This document shows positions 26,488 through 35,404 of a DNA stretch of 64,000 bases, one piece after another. The stretch comes from an uncultured Acetatifactor sp. (lineage in GTDB: Bacteria > Bacillota > Clostridia > Lachnospirales > Lachnospiraceae): assembly GCA_910589655.1 (NCBI GenBank), contig CAJUTJ010000159.1, positions 25,941 through 89,940 on the forward strand. The letters are read 5' to 3'. Under the pieces are notes generated by a model. It was not told the origin of the DNA, ran no database searches, and saw only the letters and a list, made by a program, of their open reading frames with translations. Position 1 is the stretch's first letter. Each line of letters begins with the position of its first letter. The translations under genes were made by a program, and so were the position numbers.

Positions 26488-28834
26488 TTACACCTCCCGT
26501 CTTCTCTGCCTGCAAAAAGAGATTGACATACACAATAATGTAAGAACCGTGACAATTTCACCCACCCTCCAGTACACAGGGCTGTCAAACTCCACTCTCA
26601 CATTGCCGTCAAATCCCGCCGGAACTTCCACTTCCACCTCGCAATTTTCCCCCGGATAGCACTTTAATTCCTCGCCGCTGTCCGTGTCAAAAGCACGATA
26701 CCCTTTATAATACAGCAGCGCATAAGAAGCGCTTTCCGCATCTTCTCCATTGTTTGACAGATGCGCTTCCGCTCCCAGAGACAGCTTCTTATAATCCGTT
26801 GCCTCCAAATCTCCGGTGCATACCGGATCATGGTATACAAACTTCCAAGGATCCACGCCAAACGGCAGGTATTCCGATCCGGCTATATATCCGGTACCCA
26901 TGCCCTCACTGTTATAAATTCTTATAGGCTCCCAGTGATTCAGCGAATACTCCAGCAAATGAATGCTGCCGCAGCCCAGCAGTAAGATCATGCCACCCAC
27001 ATAGCAGGCTGTCACGGCCTTATTTTTCCGTTTCATAAAATATTGGAGCATCACGCCTGCCACTGCCGTAAGCCCAATATTGGCAATTGTCAGAAAACGA
27101 TTGGGGAACTGGATGCTGGATACTAAAGTAGCCGTAATTCCATTCCACGATTGAATTCTGTCCCATGGAAACAGATTCAGACTCATAACCATAGCCGCTA
27201 TTGAAAAAACACTCCCGACCACGCCCAGCTTTTTCTCTTCTTTGGAGAGCCCACCCGTCTTTCCTGCAAAAAGCAAATAAACAAACAATACCAACGCCGT
27301 AATCAGGACAATTCCGATTCCCATGGGCGCGCTGTCATACATGCCTGTCTCATCAAAAAAAACCGACTCTCCACTGATGAAATAGGTAAAAAGCAAATGC
27401 GCCGGATATACTCCCCGATCCTGTATGGTTCGTCCCGATACGTGGTGAATCACAAAGTCCCCCGTAGTCATGTAATCAACAAATGGCACAAGAAACCATG
27501 CACTAAGCAGAACACTATATACAACCGTCTTAGCTAATACTATAAACGTTTTGGGACGGATTACTTTTTTCCAGAATATCACACATAAAATTATTGTAAA
27601 TAACCCCACCATTTCGCCGGTGAGAAGATGGGATTGCACCACAAGGGAAAACCCTATCGTCAACGGCACCCAGCTCCGCTTATAGCTTTCCTCATGGATA
27701 TCCTGCGTAAAAACACGATAAAAGCCATAGGCAAAAAAGGGCAACAGCATAATGCCAAAGCATTCGCCCCATGAACCGCAATGATAAGTCTTATAAATAC
27801 GGTAAACCGAAAGGGAATACAGCATACTGCAGAACACCCCGATATAGGGTTCTCCAAATATCTTTTTAAAACAATAATAGGCAATCAATACTGTCGCTGT
27901 CACGATCCCAAACATAAACATGCGGCAGCTTGTAGTAACACTAAATCCCACCAGCCGGAAAAGCGCCGCAGGATATAATAATGTCTCACCGTAGAAAATG
28001 GGGGACGCATATCCGTATCCTTGCTGCCATTCCGGCGAAATGCGGATCGGAAACTGCCCGTTCGCCAAACCATCCCTGATTCCCTCCACACGCATCAGAT
28101 GATAAAGCAAATCGCCCCCCTCCAGTCACATAATCCAAGGTCATCGGAAGGGAAGCAAATAGAATAATCAGCCCCAGACAAAAAGTAACCGTTTTGCTTT
28201 TCACCGGAATCGAATATTTCTTGTCATAACCCCAATACAAGCACACAACGTTTATGACGGTAAACAAACACACCATAATAAACAGCAGCATCCTGTTCCA
28301 TGCATTTGTCCGGCATATTCTTAATCCTTGTACAGCCAAAAAGCCTTCCCCGTCATAATATGCGTACACCGTCACCTGATCTGAGTCACGCAGCAGCCAC
28401 ATATCAAAATCCGTGTGATTCAGCCCTTGATACAAAGACACCCCGTTCGTCCGGATACTCGTCATACTCAACGATTCATCCGTCACATGCACCTGATTGT
28501 TCCAATCCGTATCCGTCACATAACTCAGCTGTATGCGGTAAGTGCCCTTGGGCAGAGTGATTCCCGTAAACTCCACCATATTTCCCGTCATACCCTTCTC
28601 GCCGTCAGCCACAACCCCCTGATATTCCTCGGAAAATGTACCGAAATTACAAGTCATGGCTTCCCGTCCATATTCATAGACAGCATCCTTCCCAAACAGA
28701 GCAGCAATTCCTGCTATCAGAAGGAAAGTCTCTACTATAAGCAAAATGAGAAAAGGCCGACGCTTTTCCATATGCAGTTCCTTTATTCTGTGAAAAACGG
28801 CTCCCATGCCATTTTCCGTTTCTTTCACACCCAT
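26488..28834 (-). pseudogene. PTPS-related membrane protein, frameshifted
   Basis: Two overlapping frames form one gene of about 780 codons. The 5' part (28834 down to about 28120) has the signal anchor (ILLIVETFLLIAGIAALFG), the lectin-like outer domain and ends its family text at ILFASLPMTLDYVTGG. The 3' part continues with DLLYHLMRVEGIRDGLANG and the full membrane core to 26488. The switch falls in a run of six G (C6 on the plus strand at 28115-28120); removing one G restores TGGGDLLYHLMR, matching the 22.8-kb paralogue. Explanations: sequencing error, true inactivation, or slippage-based on/off switching. GAGGAG supports the start at 28834. Confidence 0.8.
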
Positions 28835-28893
28835 GCTCCCGTCTCCTCATTCCTGCCATACGGCCAATTTATCCGGAAATCGTCACTTATCAT

Positions 28894-30126
28894 TTAATAA
28901 TACATCTTCCCTTGGAGAAACCCAACGAAGTAATTCAGCCCACATAACAAATGGCATAGATATACCATCCATTGCAGCCCTATGAGAAACGGCTTTTTCC
29001 TCCCTTCTCCCATGGACTTTACCAGTACCAGCAACGCCCCCATATGGCAGAAGAAAATGCCGTACATATATCCCCATGAAAAATTAAAATCCATCTTGCG
29101 AAAGCCCTTTTCAAACAGGAAAAACGCCATCGCGAAGCTCATGAGATATAGCTGCCACGCAAAACGATACATTGCGTTTTCTTTCAGCTCCCTATAATTT
29201 AAAACCAATACCAGCAGCGGAAACGCCACTCCCAGACAGACCGCCAGCGGCAGGTTGGTACAATACTGCGCCCACACTTCCCCAAAGCAAAAACCGATTC
29301 CGCCCTCCACGCCTTCCTCCGGCACGAACACTCCCTTATACTGATAAAGCAAGTCTGCAAAAGTAGGGAGAAAGCAAAGCCCAAGCTGCAAAGCAGGCAC
29401 CAGATTTTTAAAACCGGAGCGGAAGAGACGGAATACCATGACCACTCCCGTAGTTCCCACTAAAACAATAGTAAAACTGGGTTTCGTCATGGTGGCAAGG
29501 AGCAGAAAGAGTGAAAACAAGACGTAGTCTTTTATCTTCTCTTTCTCTCCGTGAATCCCTTTCTCATATACGGTCAAAAGCTTTCCACACCAAAGAAACG
29601 CCAGAACGGCAAAAGGCCTTGCCGCCATATATGTGGCATTGTGAAAGGGATTGGCCGTAAACACCCCCAAGTATCTGAATTTGATTCCCGGCAGAGAAAT
29701 ACGATACGGCGGATACAGCATAGAGATAAAAAACAGCGACACCGCCAACCCACTCAGAAAAATCCGGCCTCCCAAACTTTCCTTCACCGCCGGCGGAGAC
29801 AAATGCTGAAACGCCGATTTTGTAATCAATATGGACAAACCGTTAAAAAACATAGTCGCAATGGCTACCGCCATTTCCGGCGATGCAAATAAATGAATCA
29901 ATGCGGCAAATTTGAAAAATATTGGATAAGGAAAGCTGTAACCGCTGTCCAATCCCTGCATTTCCAGAATATATGCCTTCATATCAGAGTGGTACAGCTC
30001 AGGGCTCCCCGTGGTCTGCTTATAAAACAGCCATAATGTTACGGCGGAGACTGCAAGCAGCATCACTGCAAACAGGCTCCAATCTATAATACGATTTCTT
30101 TTTTCTGCCTCCATGCTCACTCCCAT
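28894..30126 (-). CDS. Polytopic membrane protein, unassigned
   Basis: 410 residues with about 10 hydrophobic segments, the first at residues 15-35. The first loop has SPELYHSDMKAYILEMQGLD followed by YSFPYPIFFKFAALIHLF, an acidic layout again compatible with a GT-C enzyme. Other text includes FTANPFHNATYMAARPFAVL. It lacks the big soluble tail of its neighbours. It lies 60 bp upstream of the frameshifted PTPS-related gene and downstream of the 41-bp minisatellite. Family not recognised. Confidence 0.6.
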   Translation of the reverse strand: MGVSMEAEKRNRIIDWSLFAVMLLAVSAVTLWLFYKQTTGSPELYHSDMKAYILEMQGLDSGYSFPYPIFFKFAALIHLFASPEMAVAIATMFFNGLSILITKSAFQHLSPPAVKESLGGRIFLSGLAVSLFFISMLYPPYRISLPGIKFRYLGVFTANPFHNATYMAARPFAVLAFLWCGKLLTVYEKGIHGEKEKIKDYVLFSLFLLLATMTKPSFTIVLVGTTGVVMVFRLFRSGFKNLVPALQLGLCFLPTFADLLYQYKGVFVPEEGVEGGIGFCFGEVWAQYCTNLPLAVCLGVAFPLLVLVLNYRELKENAMYRFAWQLYLMSFAMAFFLFEKGFRKMDFNFSWGYMYGIFFCHMGALLVLVKSMGEGRKKPFLIGLQWMVYLCHLLCGLNYFVGFLQGKMYY

Positions 30127-30194
30127 TGACTATCTTTGGTCCTCATTTCCAATCTTTTTTCATGCCTAAACCTTTTCGCAGGCTTCTTTCACCC

Positions 30195-30475
30195 GTACTG
30201 CGATGTCTTCCGGCTATGCAGGTGGACTTCTATCCTTGCTGTGACTCCTTCCGGCTTTGCAGGTATACTTCCGCCCTTGCTGTGATGTCTTCCGGCTATG
30301 CAGGTGGACTTCTATCCTTGCTGTGACTCCTTCCGGCTTTGCAGACATGCTTCCGGCTTTGCTGTGACGTCTTCCGGCTTTGCAGGCATACTTCTACCCT
30401 TGCTGTGATGTCTTCCGGCTTTGCAGACATACTTTCGCCATTGCAATAACGTTTTCTGCCATTACAATGTTGTCT
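30195..30475. repeat. 41-bp minisatellite, about 7 copies
   Basis: Units with TTGCTGTGAtgtcttccggc-type text start at 30236, 30277, 30318, 30359 and 30400, spaced exactly 41 bp, with decayed copies on both sides (for example 30441). The array fills most of the 364-bp gap between pseC and the membrane protein gene. No other feature was found in this gap. Confidence 0.85.
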
Positions 30476-30490
30476 TCTACCCATACAGCA

Positions 30491-31696
30491 CTATATAGTA
30501 TCCTGCTTGCGGTAATAATCCACCACCTTCTTCACGGCACAAACTACATCCTCTACATCATCATCTGTCAAGGAATAGTATAGAGGAATGCTCATAACTT
30601 CATTATAATATGCTTCCGCATTAGGGCAGAGTCCTTTCACATACCCCATGTTCTCGTAATAAGAGTGCCAGTAAACAGGAAGATAATGAACCTGCGGACA
30701 TATATTTTCTGCCCAGAGCGCATCAAAAAACTGCCGTCTGTCGCAATTCAGCCGATCCAAATTCAAGCGCAGAATGTATAAATGTCTGGTGGTCTCCGAC
30801 TGGGGTATCTCCTTCTGTACAAAGATTTCAGGCATATCCTCAAATGCCTTATTGTACTTTTCGACGATCTCTTTCCTCCGTTGGGAGAATAAGGAAAGCT
30901 TTTTCAACTGGCTGCAAATCAAGGCTGCCTGAAAATCTGTCAGACGGTAATTGTATCCCAGCTCCACCTGCTCGTTATACCACTTTGCATCCGTCGGATG
31001 AACCATCTCGTTCCGGTTTCTGGTGATCCCATGGGTACGAAGGCGTATCAAGCTATGATACAGCCGCTCATCATTTGTGGTTATGGCTCCTCCTTCACCG
31101 CCGGTCACTGTCTTTACCGGATGAAAGCTGAAACAGGTCATATCCGCAAGACTCCCCACCGGCTTCCCCCTATATTTTGTACCGATTGCATGAGCCGCAT
31201 CTTCAATAAAAAACAAATTATGCTCTTTGCAAATAGCGCGGAGCTCATCATTTTCCACCGACTGCCCCGTAAAATCCACCGCCACAATTCCCTTTGTCTC
31301 GGGAGTAATCAAATTTCGGACGGAAGCCGGATCCACGTTGTAGGTATCAGGTCTGATATCCGCAAAGACTGGCATCGCGCCGCAATATAAGACGCAGTTA
31401 GCAGATGCCGCAAATGTAATTGAGCTTACGATCACTTCATCTCCTGCCTGCACTCCGGCCGCCATGGCTGCAAGGTGTAAGGCCGCCGTACCGTTGGCCA
31501 CTGCGACGGCATATTTAGCGCCTGTGATCTCACAAAGCATTTTCTCCAATTCGTCAATTTTAGGACCTCCGGTAATATCCTTCCCTCTCAGGGCCTCCGT
31601 AACCGCCGCAATATCCTCATCGTCAATGTATTGTTTTCCATAAGAAATAGGCTGTTCCCGAACAGGCCTGCCTCCAAATATTGCTAATTTTTCCAT
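30491..31696 (-). CDS. pseC: PseC: UDP-4-amino-4,6-dideoxy-AltNAc transaminase
   Basis: 401 residues, a DegT/DnrJ/EryC1-fold PLP enzyme. It begins with the PseC-like AIFGGRPVREQPISYGKQYI and EALRGKDITGGPKIDELE. PLP sites: VANGTAALHLAAMAAGV, FFIEDAAHAIG, and FSFHPVKTVTGGEGG with Schiff-base lysine about K195. PseC aminates C4 of the 4-keto product of PseB, the second step of pseudaminic acid synthesis. pseB is 14 kb away on the same strand, so the pathway is split. Confidence in PseC over other C4 transaminases is good but not absolute. Confidence 0.85.
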   Translation of the reverse strand: MEKLAIFGGRPVREQPISYGKQYIDDEDIAAVTEALRGKDITGGPKIDELEKMLCEITGAKYAVAVANGTAALHLAAMAAGVQAGDEVIVSSITFAASANCVLYCGAMPVFADIRPDTYNVDPASVRNLITPETKGIVAVDFTGQSVENDELRAICKEHNLFFIEDAAHAIGTKYRGKPVGSLADMTCFSFHPVKTVTGGEGGAITTNDERLYHSLIRLRTHGITRNRNEMVHPTDAKWYNEQVELGYNYRLTDFQAALICSQLKKLSLFSQRRKEIVEKYNKAFEDMPEIFVQKEIPQSETTRHLYILRLNLDRLNCDRRQFFDALWAENICPQVHYLPVYWHSYYENMGYVKGLCPNAEAYYNEVMSIPLYYSLTDDDVEDVVCAVKKVVDYYRKQDTI

Positions 31697-31805
31697 AGAT
31701 AACCTCTTACTGCTTTCTCGCTTATTTTGTGCGGAAAAGCTACACCTTAACGCTCTCCGCCAATGCCTATAGTTTAACAGGATTTTCCAAGTCTTACAAG
31801 CAGAA

Positions 31806-32546
31806 TCATTTTATATGGCCAAAAAGCACCGCATTCAGCATGAGCAGCGTCAGACGCTCCAAAATAATAATCTCTCTTTCATCCACCGATATTCGCAGCC
31901 GAGCCGCATCAAAAAGCTTATGGATACCGATATAATAAAATGGGGGAATTACATGAATATTATAAGAACTTCTAATATAAGTATACAGAGCATATAAGAG
32001 CGAAACTTTAACTTTTTGATTTCTGTCATCCACAGAACTATAAGCATTAAGCAGTCTGATCGGATAATTCATAAGCGGAATATTCTGATTCTGCAGTATA
32101 AATGTCTGAATTTCCCTGAACGGATACTTATTTAATTCATTCATCAGAATATGGCAAATAATATGGTTGCAAATATCAAAAAATTCCGATTCTTGGTTTA
32201 CTTCATAGTACATCATTTTCGTTAAAAATCGCCATTGCAAAGGCAAACCGCCGGAATCTAAATTATATAGTATCGGAAAGATAACTATATTTCTTTTTTC
32301 ATATCGTGTACAAATTTGGTGAATTTCTTCCTGAATACAGGTAGATGAAACAGAATTGGAAGTAAGTAGAAGAATCGCATAATCAGCCTTTTCGATCCCT
32401 GCATTAAAGCTTTTCAGATTGTAGTCATCTTCTGATGAAAGCCGCATCGGATCGTACAAAACAGGCAGTTCATACTTCTCTACATAATGCAGCACCTCTC
32501 TCAGCGGTTCCTGCACGTCCTTAGATGAAAAACATAAAAATATCAT
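31806..32546 (-). CDS. Stand-alone TIR-domain protein
   Basis: 246 residues. The N-terminal 130 residues form a TIR domain: MIFLCFSSKDVQEPLREVLH (box-1-like), ELPVLYDPMRLSSEDDYN, then ADYAILLLTSNSVSSTCIQE with the cysteine (C70) and glutamate (E73) in the position of the catalytic CxxE of NAD-cleaving bacterial TIRs, and IVIFPILYNLD. The C-terminal 110 residues are helical with no recognised domain. Lone TIR proteins often serve in anti-phage defence (ThsB-like signal makers or NADases) or as effectors; no ThsA-like partner is next to it. It is AT-rich compared with flanking glycan genes and has a consensus promoter. Stop at 31806; about 110 bp separate it from pseC. Confidence 0.75.
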   Translation of the reverse strand: MIFLCFSSKDVQEPLREVLHYVEKYELPVLYDPMRLSSEDDYNLKSFNAGIEKADYAILLLTSNSVSSTCIQEEIHQICTRYEKRNIVIFPILYNLDSGGLPLQWRFLTKMMYYEVNQESEFFDICNHIICHILMNELNKYPFREIQTFILQNQNIPLMNYPIRLLNAYSSVDDRNQKVKVSLLYALYTYIRSSYNIHVIPPFYYIGIHKLFDAARLRISVDEREIIILERLTLLMLNAVLFGHIK

Positions 32547-32686
32547 ATTCTTTTTACCTTCTCTTGTAGTGTTTTCGTTTTGGAATATTTTTCTTAATCA
32601 TATCCCAATGTTTTCAGATATCTTCTCCTTTCCGAATACAACTTTTGTTGTTTTCATTGAATTTATAATAATCATATATGAAATTT

Positions 32687-32715
32687 ATCATATTACTTTT
32701 TACGTTGTCTGTCAA
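32687..32715 (-). promoter_or_regulatory. Consensus promoter for the TIR gene
   Basis: On the minus strand: TTGACA (32715-32710), 17-base spacer, TATGAT (32692-32687). About 140 bases upstream of the TIR start and divergent from the BlaI-type promoter 29 bases away, so one operator could control both. Confidence 0.6.
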
Positions 32716-32743
32716 TAGTATATTGTCATTTAGATTAATTTTA

Positions 32744-32772
32744 TTGACTTATTGCAGACTAGGTACTATAAT
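32744..32772 (+). promoter_or_regulatory. Consensus promoter for the BlaI-type gene
   Basis: TTGACT (32744-32749), exact 17-base spacer, TATAAT (32767-32772). AATTAGAATTAG and TAGTAACC follow, giving loosely dyad AT-rich sequence where a BlaI-type dimer could bind to repress its own gene. The operator is inferred. Confidence 0.65.
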
Positions 32773-32802
32773 TAGAATTAGTAACCAAGGAGGTAAGCTA
32801 AT

Positions 32803-33213
32803 ATGACGCAGATGAATCCCAGAGAACTGGATGTTTTGAACATTTTATGGAAGTCTGACGAGCCCATGACGTCCACTGACATCGTAAACGAGCAGAAGGG
32901 TCTGACCCAAAGCACGGTTATCGCTGTTCTTCGAAAGCTTTTAAAGGACGAGCTCGTTGAGGTTTCGGGTGTAACCCACAGTGGAAAAGTTCTCAGCAGA
33001 ACTTATCGTCCCACTGAAGCTTCCAGAGAAATTATTCTGGAGAACTTCCAAAATGACTACCGCAATTTCTGCAATGTCATTCCCAAGTCCACCTTATGTG
33101 CTGCGATCTTGGAGATTGACGAGGATTCCGCAAAAGCCAAAGATGAAGTCAAAAAGCTGAAATCAATGCTGGCCGACTTTGAAAAACGGAACAGGAAACC
33201 AAAAGAGGAATAA
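32803..33213 (+). CDS. BlaI/MecI-family transcriptional repressor
   Basis: 136 residues, usual length for the family. A winged-helix N-terminus MNPRELDVLNILWKSDEPMT with the recognition part GLTQSTVIAVLRKLLKDELV, then a basic C-terminal dimerisation helix (KAKDEVKKLKSMLADFEKRN). Family members repress divergent or downstream genes until a partner M56 membrane protease triggers their cleavage. Such a protease is encoded 650 bp downstream on the same strand, with a small exported peptide between. A perfect AAGGAGG precedes the start. The likely targets are this cluster and perhaps the divergent TIR gene. Confidence 0.85.
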   Translation: MTQMNPRELDVLNILWKSDEPMTSTDIVNEQKGLTQSTVIAVLRKLLKDELVEVSGVTHSGKVLSRTYRPTEASREIILENFQNDYRNFCNVIPKSTLCAAILEIDEDSAKAKDEVKKLKSMLADFEKRNRKPKEE

Positions 33214-33233
33214 GGGTCTGATATTCTCACAAA

Positions 33234-33265
33234 TATTCCCTGTTATCTCGCAGGGAATGTTTTTT
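33234..33265 (+). terminator. Rho-independent terminator after the BlaI-type gene
   Basis: Stem ATTCCCTG (33234-33241) and CAGGGAAT (33251-33258), then GTTTTTT. It lies 20 bases after the repressor stop and so separates it from the peptide gene. Confidence 0.75.
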
Positions 33266-33400
33266 ACATATATGTCACAACGCATTATAGTACATTATTT
33301 TCTTATACAAAAGCGATTATTATATTATGTCAGGGTTACTAAATTATTTTGGATATTTCCGGTAACGGATATCAAATATACGAAAGATGGAGGAATCTTT

Positions 33401-33649
33401 ATGAAGCAGAAAAAAATCAAAAAACTTTTAGTTCTCATGGGGACAGCATGTTTATCGTTAAATATGTTTATCTGTCCCGCAGCTACCATTGCCACCCATG
33501 CCGCAGAGTCAGAAACCATAACGCCTTATTCAGACATCGTTGAATGGCGATATAAAATTGAAAACGGAAAAATTTATAAACGTTTGTACAACTGCTCTAC
33601 AGGCAATTGGGAAGGCGATTGGATCTATCTCGGTGAATATCCCGGTTAA
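33401..33649 (+). CDS. Small exported peptide, unassigned
   Basis: 82 residues from ATG 33401 with GGAGG 7 bases upstream; a longer frame from 33179 has no start signal. The signal peptide is clear: KQKKIKKLLVLMGTACLSLN followed by a hydrophobic core and cleavage near ATHAAES. The mature peptide of about 48 residues is aromatic and ends with WRYKIENGKIYKRLYN and GDWIYLGEYPG; the W-x-Y...GK-x-Y-x-R-L...G-x-W pattern recalls other small exported Clostridial proteins, but I cannot name the family with certainty. Sandwiched between a BlaI-type repressor and an M56 protease, it may be a signal, a target or a toxin/bacteriocin-like product. Confidence 0.65.
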   Translation: MKQKKIKKLLVLMGTACLSLNMFICPAATIATHAAESETITPYSDIVEWRYKIENGKIYKRLYNCSTGNWEGDWIYLGEYPG

Positions 33650-33667
33650 TTGCTATTGTTTTAAATT

Positions 33668-33705
33668 ATGGGCTTTTTGTAGTTTTATTTGCACTAAGCC
33701 CATAG
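33668..33705. repeat. Inverted repeat after the small peptide gene
   Basis: ATGGGCTT near 33669 pairs with AAGCCCAT near 33697, with a T-rich loop. It probably ends or stabilises the peptide transcript. Confidence 0.5.
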
Positions 33706-33796
33706 AAATATTACCACCAAAAATTTAGCGTTAATGTGTAACGAACAAAAATATTTTTATAAATTGAAAGACTTAAATTTTATTCTGTTTTGCATA

Positions 33797-33826
33797 TTGA
33801 CTATATCTGTCTGACATTTGTATAAT
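33797..33826 (+). promoter_or_regulatory. Promoter for the M56 protease gene
   Basis: TTGACT (33797-33802), 18-base spacer ending TTTG, TATAAT (33821-33826). AAAGGAGG follows before the start at 33864. Confidence 0.6.
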
Positions 33827-33863
33827 AATTTTAACTGAAAAATCAAAGGAGGTATCTGCAATT

Positions 33864-35051
33864 ATGTTTCAGTTATCTTTTTCTACCGTATTAATGACTG
33901 TTCTGTTTAGTAATATTATCATTGTCTTCACTGCAATTTGTTTTTGCAATAAAGACACTCTAATTTCCATTGGCTACAAAATATTTGCCTTTCTGATAGG
34001 TATAACTTTGCTGCGCATTATTTTTCCTGTCCAATTTTCATTTACTACTAATATAGTGCTGCCCCAGACAGTCGCAAAAGCAATTGTATTTTTAAGGCAT
34101 TATTTCTATCAGTCACCTTATGTAAATATCTCTATTTGGAATATTTTCAAGTTTATTTGGGTAGTCGGCATTATTATAAAATTTGCGAAATTTCTTAAAG
34201 GTGAATTAAAATTTTACCACACCATCCAGCTATATGGCATTGATGTTACCGACAAAGAATATTATTCAAATACATTAAAAGAAATACGCACAGAAAAGCA
34301 TAATTATAGCGGTTTCCGTGTTATTGAATTAGGTGGATTGAAAGTTCCCATATTATATGGTATACGTCATCCCCGGATTCTGATTCCTGCCGGTGTAGAA
34401 ATCCCACATAGAACCCTTCAATACCTGCTGTCCCATGAGACAGCTCATTATTACCACCATGATATCCTAACAAAAGCGGCGGCTAATTTACTTACAATTA
34501 TATATTGGTGGAATCCCGCATGTTATCTATTACAAGCCCAGTTGGATGCTGTTTTAGAAATGCGTATTGATAATGGCATTGCCGGAGATACCTTTGAATC
34601 AAAGTTTGGTTACTTAAATTGTCTTGTCTATGTAGCCGAGCTTGGAAACGATAAAAGCAGAAAATATATCAAACTACCTGAAAGCTCTATTGCACTATAC
34701 GATTCACATATGTTTAATAATTTAATTAACAGATTCCATATTATGGGAGAAGAACCAAAAGCATATGCAAAACCGATAAACATGATAGTTTTAGCTATTA
34801 CAATGGCTCTTTATCTGTTTTCGTACCTTTTTATATTTGAAGCATATTATGTTGTGCCTGAAGATAATACATTTGGAACATATGACCCTAATATTTATGC
34901 TGTTTTAACTGAGAGCAATTCTTATAATATATATTACGGCGGATTTCTGATTGAAACAGTTGACTCTTTGGAGAACCATAATTCAGAAATAACCACATAC
35001 AGCAGTATCGATGATGTACCTGAAGAACTACGCGTTATCATTGAGCATTAG
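33864..35051 (+). CDS. M56 (BlaR1/MecR1-like) membrane protease
   Basis: 395 residues. N-terminal helices (about 7-27, 35-53, 92-108), then a cytosolic zinc-protease domain with LLSHETAHYYHHD (HExxH at residues 191-195) and the distal ligand region LDAVLEMRIDNGI (E232 and D236), and a further helix at about 310-330. The family protease cleaves a BlaI-type repressor after sensing an outside signal. Here the outer C-terminal part is only about 65 residues (Asn/Tyr/Glu-rich, ending ELRVIIEH) with no penicillin-binding sensor domain, so the ligand is not a beta-lactam held by a PBP fold. The repressor and small peptide gene upstream are probable partners. Confidence 0.85.
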   Translation: MFQLSFSTVLMTVLFSNIIIVFTAICFCNKDTLISIGYKIFAFLIGITLLRIIFPVQFSFTTNIVLPQTVAKAIVFLRHYFYQSPYVNISIWNIFKFIWVVGIIIKFAKFLKGELKFYHTIQLYGIDVTDKEYYSNTLKEIRTEKHNYSGFRVIELGGLKVPILYGIRHPRILIPAGVEIPHRTLQYLLSHETAHYYHHDILTKAAANLLTIIYWWNPACYLLQAQLDAVLEMRIDNGIAGDTFESKFGYLNCLVYVAELGNDKSRKYIKLPESSIALYDSHMFNNLINRFHIMGEEPKAYAKPINMIVLAITMALYLFSYLFIFEAYYVVPEDNTFGTYDPNIYAVLTESNSYNIYYGGFLIETVDSLENHNSEITTYSSIDDVPEELRVIIEH

Positions 35052-35101
35052 GCAGTCATATCGCCTTCACTGTAAAGTCTCCAAACTGCAACTGTTCAAC
35101 C

Positions 35102-35176
35102 CCAAATAAAATTGTATATCTCCTTGTTATAATCACTCTTACCTTGTACATATTGTCAACATACAATTTTATTTGG
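35102..35176. mobile_element. 75-bp element with perfect 16-bp inverted ends
   Basis: CCAAATAAAATTGTAT (35102-35117) is perfectly inverted at 35161-35176. Together with the next hairpin (35198-35243) it fills the 350-bp gap between the M56 and GHMP kinase genes. Either a MITE remnant or a two-way terminator. Confidence 0.5.
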
Positions 35177-35197
35177 CACATATGCCACTTTAAGCAA

Positions 35198-35243
35198 ATA
35201 CCCCGTAACAAGCCTGATATTTGAGTTCAGGCTTACGGGGTAT
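35198..35243. terminator. Long hairpin before the sugar kinase gene
   Basis: ATACCCCGTAA-C-AAGCCTGA pairs with TCAGGCTTACGGGGTAT around a 9-base loop. It is stable but without a U-run on the plus strand, so its terminator role is only probable. Confidence 0.45.
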
Positions 35244-35404
35244 CCGCTTATTGCACTGTTACAATAAATAAGCATGTGATATACAGTTCAACAGAAACCG
35301 TTTTAGGTGTGTTAGTGTTGTGCTTCCGAGTTGAACCGCTCCACTTGCCGAAATTTCTGTTCAGGCATATGTACCTTCAGGCTCGTGTAAAGGATACCGC
35401 TTCT

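Noticed and set aside
31806..32546. Thoeris system
   Set aside because: No ThsA-like (SIR2/SLOG) gene next to the TIR gene.
33864..35051. Beta-lactam resistance sensor (BlaR1)
   Set aside because: No penicillin-binding domain or beta-lactamase gene; only the protease part matches.
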